DNA from: Globodera rostochiensis
Lineage: Eukaryota; Nematoda; Chromadorea; Rhabditida; Heteroderidae
Length of the DNA: 64,000 nucleotides
Direction: 5' to 3'
Assembly: GCA_018350325.1 (NCBI GenBank)
Contig: JAEVLN010000003.1
Span: 3,982,745-4,046,744, forward strand
The notes below the pieces were generated by a model. That model searched no databases and was not told the origin of the DNA. It saw only the letters and a list, made by a program, of their open reading frames with translations. Positions 61,141-64,000 of this stretch are shown here, piece by piece. How positions within the stretch are numbered: position 1 is the first letter of the stretch; each line of letters opens with the position of its first letter. A program made the translations under genes and the position numbers.

Positions 61141-61401
61141 TAGGGCGAATATGTTTTGATGATAAAAACGATTTTTTGTTTTGTTTTTTTCGATTTATTT
61201 TTATTCTTCCGCTTGTTGACTTTGAATAAATATGCACCTTTTTATATCGTTAAAGAATAGAATACAGTTTTGGTTTAATTTTGATTCTAAACTATTTTTT
61301 TTATATTAAATGTTGCATTAATTGCTCAATTAAGCAGACACATTTTAGAAAGCGGAATTTTTGCCGAGACCAATTCAATTTTTCTTGTTTCACTTTTCAA
61401 A

Positions 61402-62156
61402 ATGATTATTCCCGTTCGCTGTTTTACGTGCGGTAAAGTGATCGGCAATCGATGGGACGCGTATCTACAAAGTTTACAGGTTTTTTAACAAAAAAAATTG
61501 TGTCGAGAAATTTATAGCAGTCCCGAGAAGTTCTTTTTTATTTCATTTCTTAAGAGAAACTTCAAACCGATTGAATTACCGTATTTCCTCTAATAATAGA
61601 CCCCCCTCAATTAGTAGGCTCCCCTCTAATAATAGACCCCTTTGGAGAGGGGTTGAACAATAATAGACCCCCCTCAATTAGTAGGCCCCCCTCTAATAAT
61701 AGACCCCTTTGGAGGTGGGTTGAACAATAATAGACCCGGGTCTATTATTAAAGGAAATACGGTATATATAAATCAACTGCTCTCGTCGAGCTGAGACAAA
61801 ACCGCAAAAATTTTGAATCACCCTTGTCAAGAGAAATCGATTCCATTTGAGCCGAGATACACTTCTTAAAGTTGACTAAACAATGGGGGGACCTTTTTGG
61901 GAAATATCTTTTTGCCCAACTTAATTTGGGTTATAACTTTGCTTAAAATGGAGAGCGATTCAAAATTCTTTGAAATAATAATAAACAAATATCTGTCTGC
62001 AAAATATCCCGCGCAAATTCAATGTTTTAGGCCGGCAACACGGAGGGCGACGCGTTGGATCAATTGGGACTCCGGCGTTACTGCTGCAGGCGGATGCTTT
62101 TGTCGCACGTCGATTTGATTGAGAAGTTGCTGAACTATCACCCGCTGGAGAAGTGA
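61402..62156 (+). CDS. DNA-directed RNA polymerases I, II and III subunit RPB10 (RPABC5)
   Basis: RPB10 is a zinc-binding assembly subunit shared by the three nuclear RNA polymerases. Exons 61402-61479 and 62031-62156 join in phase 0 and give 67 residues, the family's exact size. The first exon reads [19 protein letters not shown] with the CxxC pair. The second has [20 protein letters not shown] with the second Cys pair and ends [16 protein letters not shown], nearly invariant in eukaryotes. The 551-base intron contains a MITE at 61577-61764. Confidence 0.97.
61577..61764. mobile_element. 188-bp TACCGTATTTCC MITE with internal duplication
   Basis: Ends TACCGTATTTCCTCTAATA and the complement TATTATTAAAGGAAATACGGTA bound the unit. 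Inside, a block of about 84 bases (AATAATAGACCCCCCTCAA to GGGTTGAAC) is repeated twice with two or three changes. It lies in the RPB10 intron. A small relative is at 22789-22856. Confidence 0.75.
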
Positions 62157-62640
62157 GAGCGGGCGGGTCGACACAGTTTCATGGCACTTGCGCAGGGAAT
62201 TCTGTTTTGTTGGAAGCGGAACGATCTTTTGATAAAAACGAGTTTTTTATTTCTTTTGTTTTTTCCTCTCTTTTTTTTTTTTGTCTCGTATGAATAGTAA
62301 AACCGATGTTTGCATTTTCACATTTTTTTAATCTTTTTATCCGCAAAGGCAAACGAAAAAAGATTTATTTGCTCTATATTTAGTAAAACCTGAGGCATTG
62401 GCTTGGAAGGTCACCACATTTTGAAATTTTTAAAAGCCGACAAAAGGGTTCGTAGGCTTTTTGAAGTCGTAGGGCTGGGTAAGAGAACATTTCATCAGCC
62501 TTTTAAACTTAAAATGTTGCCTGACAGATACCCCTCGATGCCCATAAAAATGCCATCAAAAAAACTTAGGGTTTCGCTTTTTTCAAACCATAACTTTTTA
62601 CAGGTTTATATGATCGTTTAGTTCCTGCTAGATAATAGCT
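62157..62640. other. 3' flank of RPB10, no gene
   Basis: No supported exon. The segment at about 62185-62245 (GCGCAGGGAATTC, then TTTTGATAAAAACGA and TTTTTATTTCTTTTG) resembles the ROMO1 stop-codon region and 3' flank at about 61120-61190, suggesting a decayed duplicate of that sequence. Confidence 0.4.
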
Positions 62641-62900
62641 TGATTGACGTTATTGACGCATAACTTTAGCTCACTCAAAAACCTGATTCGATGTATAAAC
62701 TTTGATTTGACGCAAAAACTGTTTTGACGCACAAACTTTGATTTGACGTAAAAACTTTGATTTCACGCATAAACTTCGATTTCATGCAAAAATTTGATTT
62801 CACACATAACACTTTGGTTGGACGCTTTGATTTGACGCAAAAACCTGTTTTGACGCAAAAGCTTTGATTTCACGCAAAAACTTTTGATTGGACGCGTAAA
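62640..62900. repeat. degenerate tandem repeat of TTTGATTTGACGCAAAAAC
   Basis: About a dozen imperfect units of roughly 19-22 bases, built on CTTTGATTTGACGCAAAAA with variants CACG, CATG and GACGT, run from about 62640 to 62900. Minus-strand frames through it (for example 62763-62999) reflect the repeat rather than a gene. Confidence 0.75.
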
Positions 62901-62984
62901 AATGGTTTTAATTTTAGGGCATTCAATAAAAGATTTTTCCCACTTAACCAGACTCAAACGACCTCGTGCTGTTTGACCAATTAA

Positions 62985-64000
62985 ATCGCTTACACACATT
63001 TTGTTATCTGCGGAGACTTCAATTTCGCTGACATCTCCTGGTCTCGTTTCTCTGCTAAAACCAAAATCTCCTTAAACTTCTTGGAATTTGTTCAAAATTT
63101 CAAACTTACTCAACACATCTCTGAGCCTACCCACATTCATGGAAACACCCTCGACCTATGTATTACAAATTCCCCAGATCTCATTACAAATGTATATGTC
63201 AAACCTGGGTTATCTGATCACCATTCTATCCATTTCCATTTAAATGCATCGCCCATCAAACACACACCTACAAAAATCCCCTCCTTTTCTCTCAAAAACA
63301 TAACAAAACTAAAACCATCCCTCACCTTCCTTCCACAAATACTCACCCACTTTTTCACAAGCGCAGACAAATATAATGCCTTTTACGACTTCCTAAACCA
63401 GGCCATTCAAAAATTTATACCATACTTCAATATTTCATCCAAGCCCAGCAAAATTAACTACCCACCCCACATAAAATCAATTTTAAACCAAAAAGCCATT
63501 TTATTTCGCCTCGCAAAAACCGACCCCACCCTCAAAAAATCTTACATCCAACTATCCAAAACAGCCAAATCCCTAACCATCCAACACCATAAAGCTTCAA
63601 TACGAAAAACCCTCTCCAGCCAAACCAAACTATATTCATACTTGCGCAAATTTTCAAAAAATTATCAAAATTCATATTCCCTGCAAATAAACAATGAATT
63701 GATCTCACACATTCCTTCAATTTGTGAAATATTCGCCGATACATTCTTCAAGTCATTCCAAAACATTCCGCTACACAATCCACCCTCAATCCACTGTACC
63801 TACCACAAAACAATTGATGATATCGATTTTGACGTTCTAAAGGTCTCACACGTTCTACAGCAACTACCCAACAAACTCAACAGTTCACCTGATCACCTCA
63901 ATTTTCGCCTCCTCAAAAATTGTCACCTGGAACTCACTCCCATTCTCTCTGACCTCTTCCGACTATCCATGGACACATGTTTTATCCCGGACATTTGGAA
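62985..64000 (+). mobile_element. 5'-truncated non-LTR retrotransposon (LINE), continues past the window
   Basis: A single frame is open from a stop at 62982 to the last base, 338 codons. It begins inside an apurinic-type endonuclease domain: HFVICGDFNFADISW near the start and GLSDHHSIHFHL (about 63200-63245) are the conserved GDFN and SDH motifs. It goes on through a Lys-rich linker (SILNQKAILFRLAKTDP) toward the start of the reverse transcriptase region (HVLQQLPNKLNSSPDHLNF). The N-terminal half of the endonuclease is absent, so the copy is 5'-truncated as is typical for LINEs. Codon use is AT/C-rich and unlike the neighbouring genes. The family type (RTE, CR1 or similar) cannot be set from this part. 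Confidence 0.85.

Overview
The window reads as nuclear DNA of a nematode. Exons are compact and fairly GC-rich. Introns are AT-rich, mostly 40-100 bases, with nematode-type acceptors (TTTTAG or TTTCAG). One gene is a CX-module protein, a family known mainly from nematodes. At least four introns have exon phases that fit only if they start with GC instead of GT. Frequent GC-AG introns have been reported in cyst nematodes (Globodera), so a tylenchid plant parasite is a reasonable guess, but this is inference.

Layout. 1-1912: no gene. 1913-8345 (-): FHIP, the HOOK-interacting dynein-adaptor subunit. 8499-10918 (-): a CHORD/CS co-chaperone made of two nearly identical CHORD-CS modules. 11250-13263: three hAT-like elements nested inside one another, each with its own 8-bp target duplication. 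15427-33213 (+): one very long transmembrane channel-like (TMC) gene whose introns hold several small inverted-repeat elements, a fold-back minisatellite and a 3.6-kb AT-rich minisatellite. 33.2-35.6 kb: inverted-repeat elements. 35609-37860 (+): a CX-module membrane protein. 38-40.5 kb: a 26-bp array, a long palindrome and another inverted-repeat element. 40806-41709 (+): Mpv17/PMP22-family protein with an odd 3' end. 42536-46905 (-): CMTR2, the cap-2 mRNA 2'-O-methyltransferase. 47098-52414 (-): cytosolic valyl-tRNA synthetase with a short C-terminus. 52752-59766 (+): NOMO/NRA-4. 60463-61140 (+): ROMO1. 61402-62156 (+): RPB10, shared by RNA polymerases I, II and III. 62985-64000 (+): start of a 5'-truncated LINE running off the window.

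Most genes are housekeeping: translation, capping, transcription, ER membrane biogenesis, mitochondrial inner membrane, HSP90 co-chaperone, dynein cargo adaptor. Several neighbours share a strand with short gaps (CHORD to FHIP 153 bp, ValRS to CMTR2 192 bp, ROMO1 to RPB10 261 bp), which suggests possible operons, although no trans-splice acceptor could be confirmed. ValRS and NOMO diverge from a 337-bp shared upstream region.

I found no clear new multi-gene system. The strongest unusual signals are the three-deep transposon nest, the homogenised CHORD-CS duplication, the minisatellite whose every unit looks like a 3' splice site, the GC-AG introns, and the coding repeat in TMC that carries a CRE-like palindrome in each unit. 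Gene models were built by hand from reading frame, splice signals, phase and remembered family motifs; no search was run.
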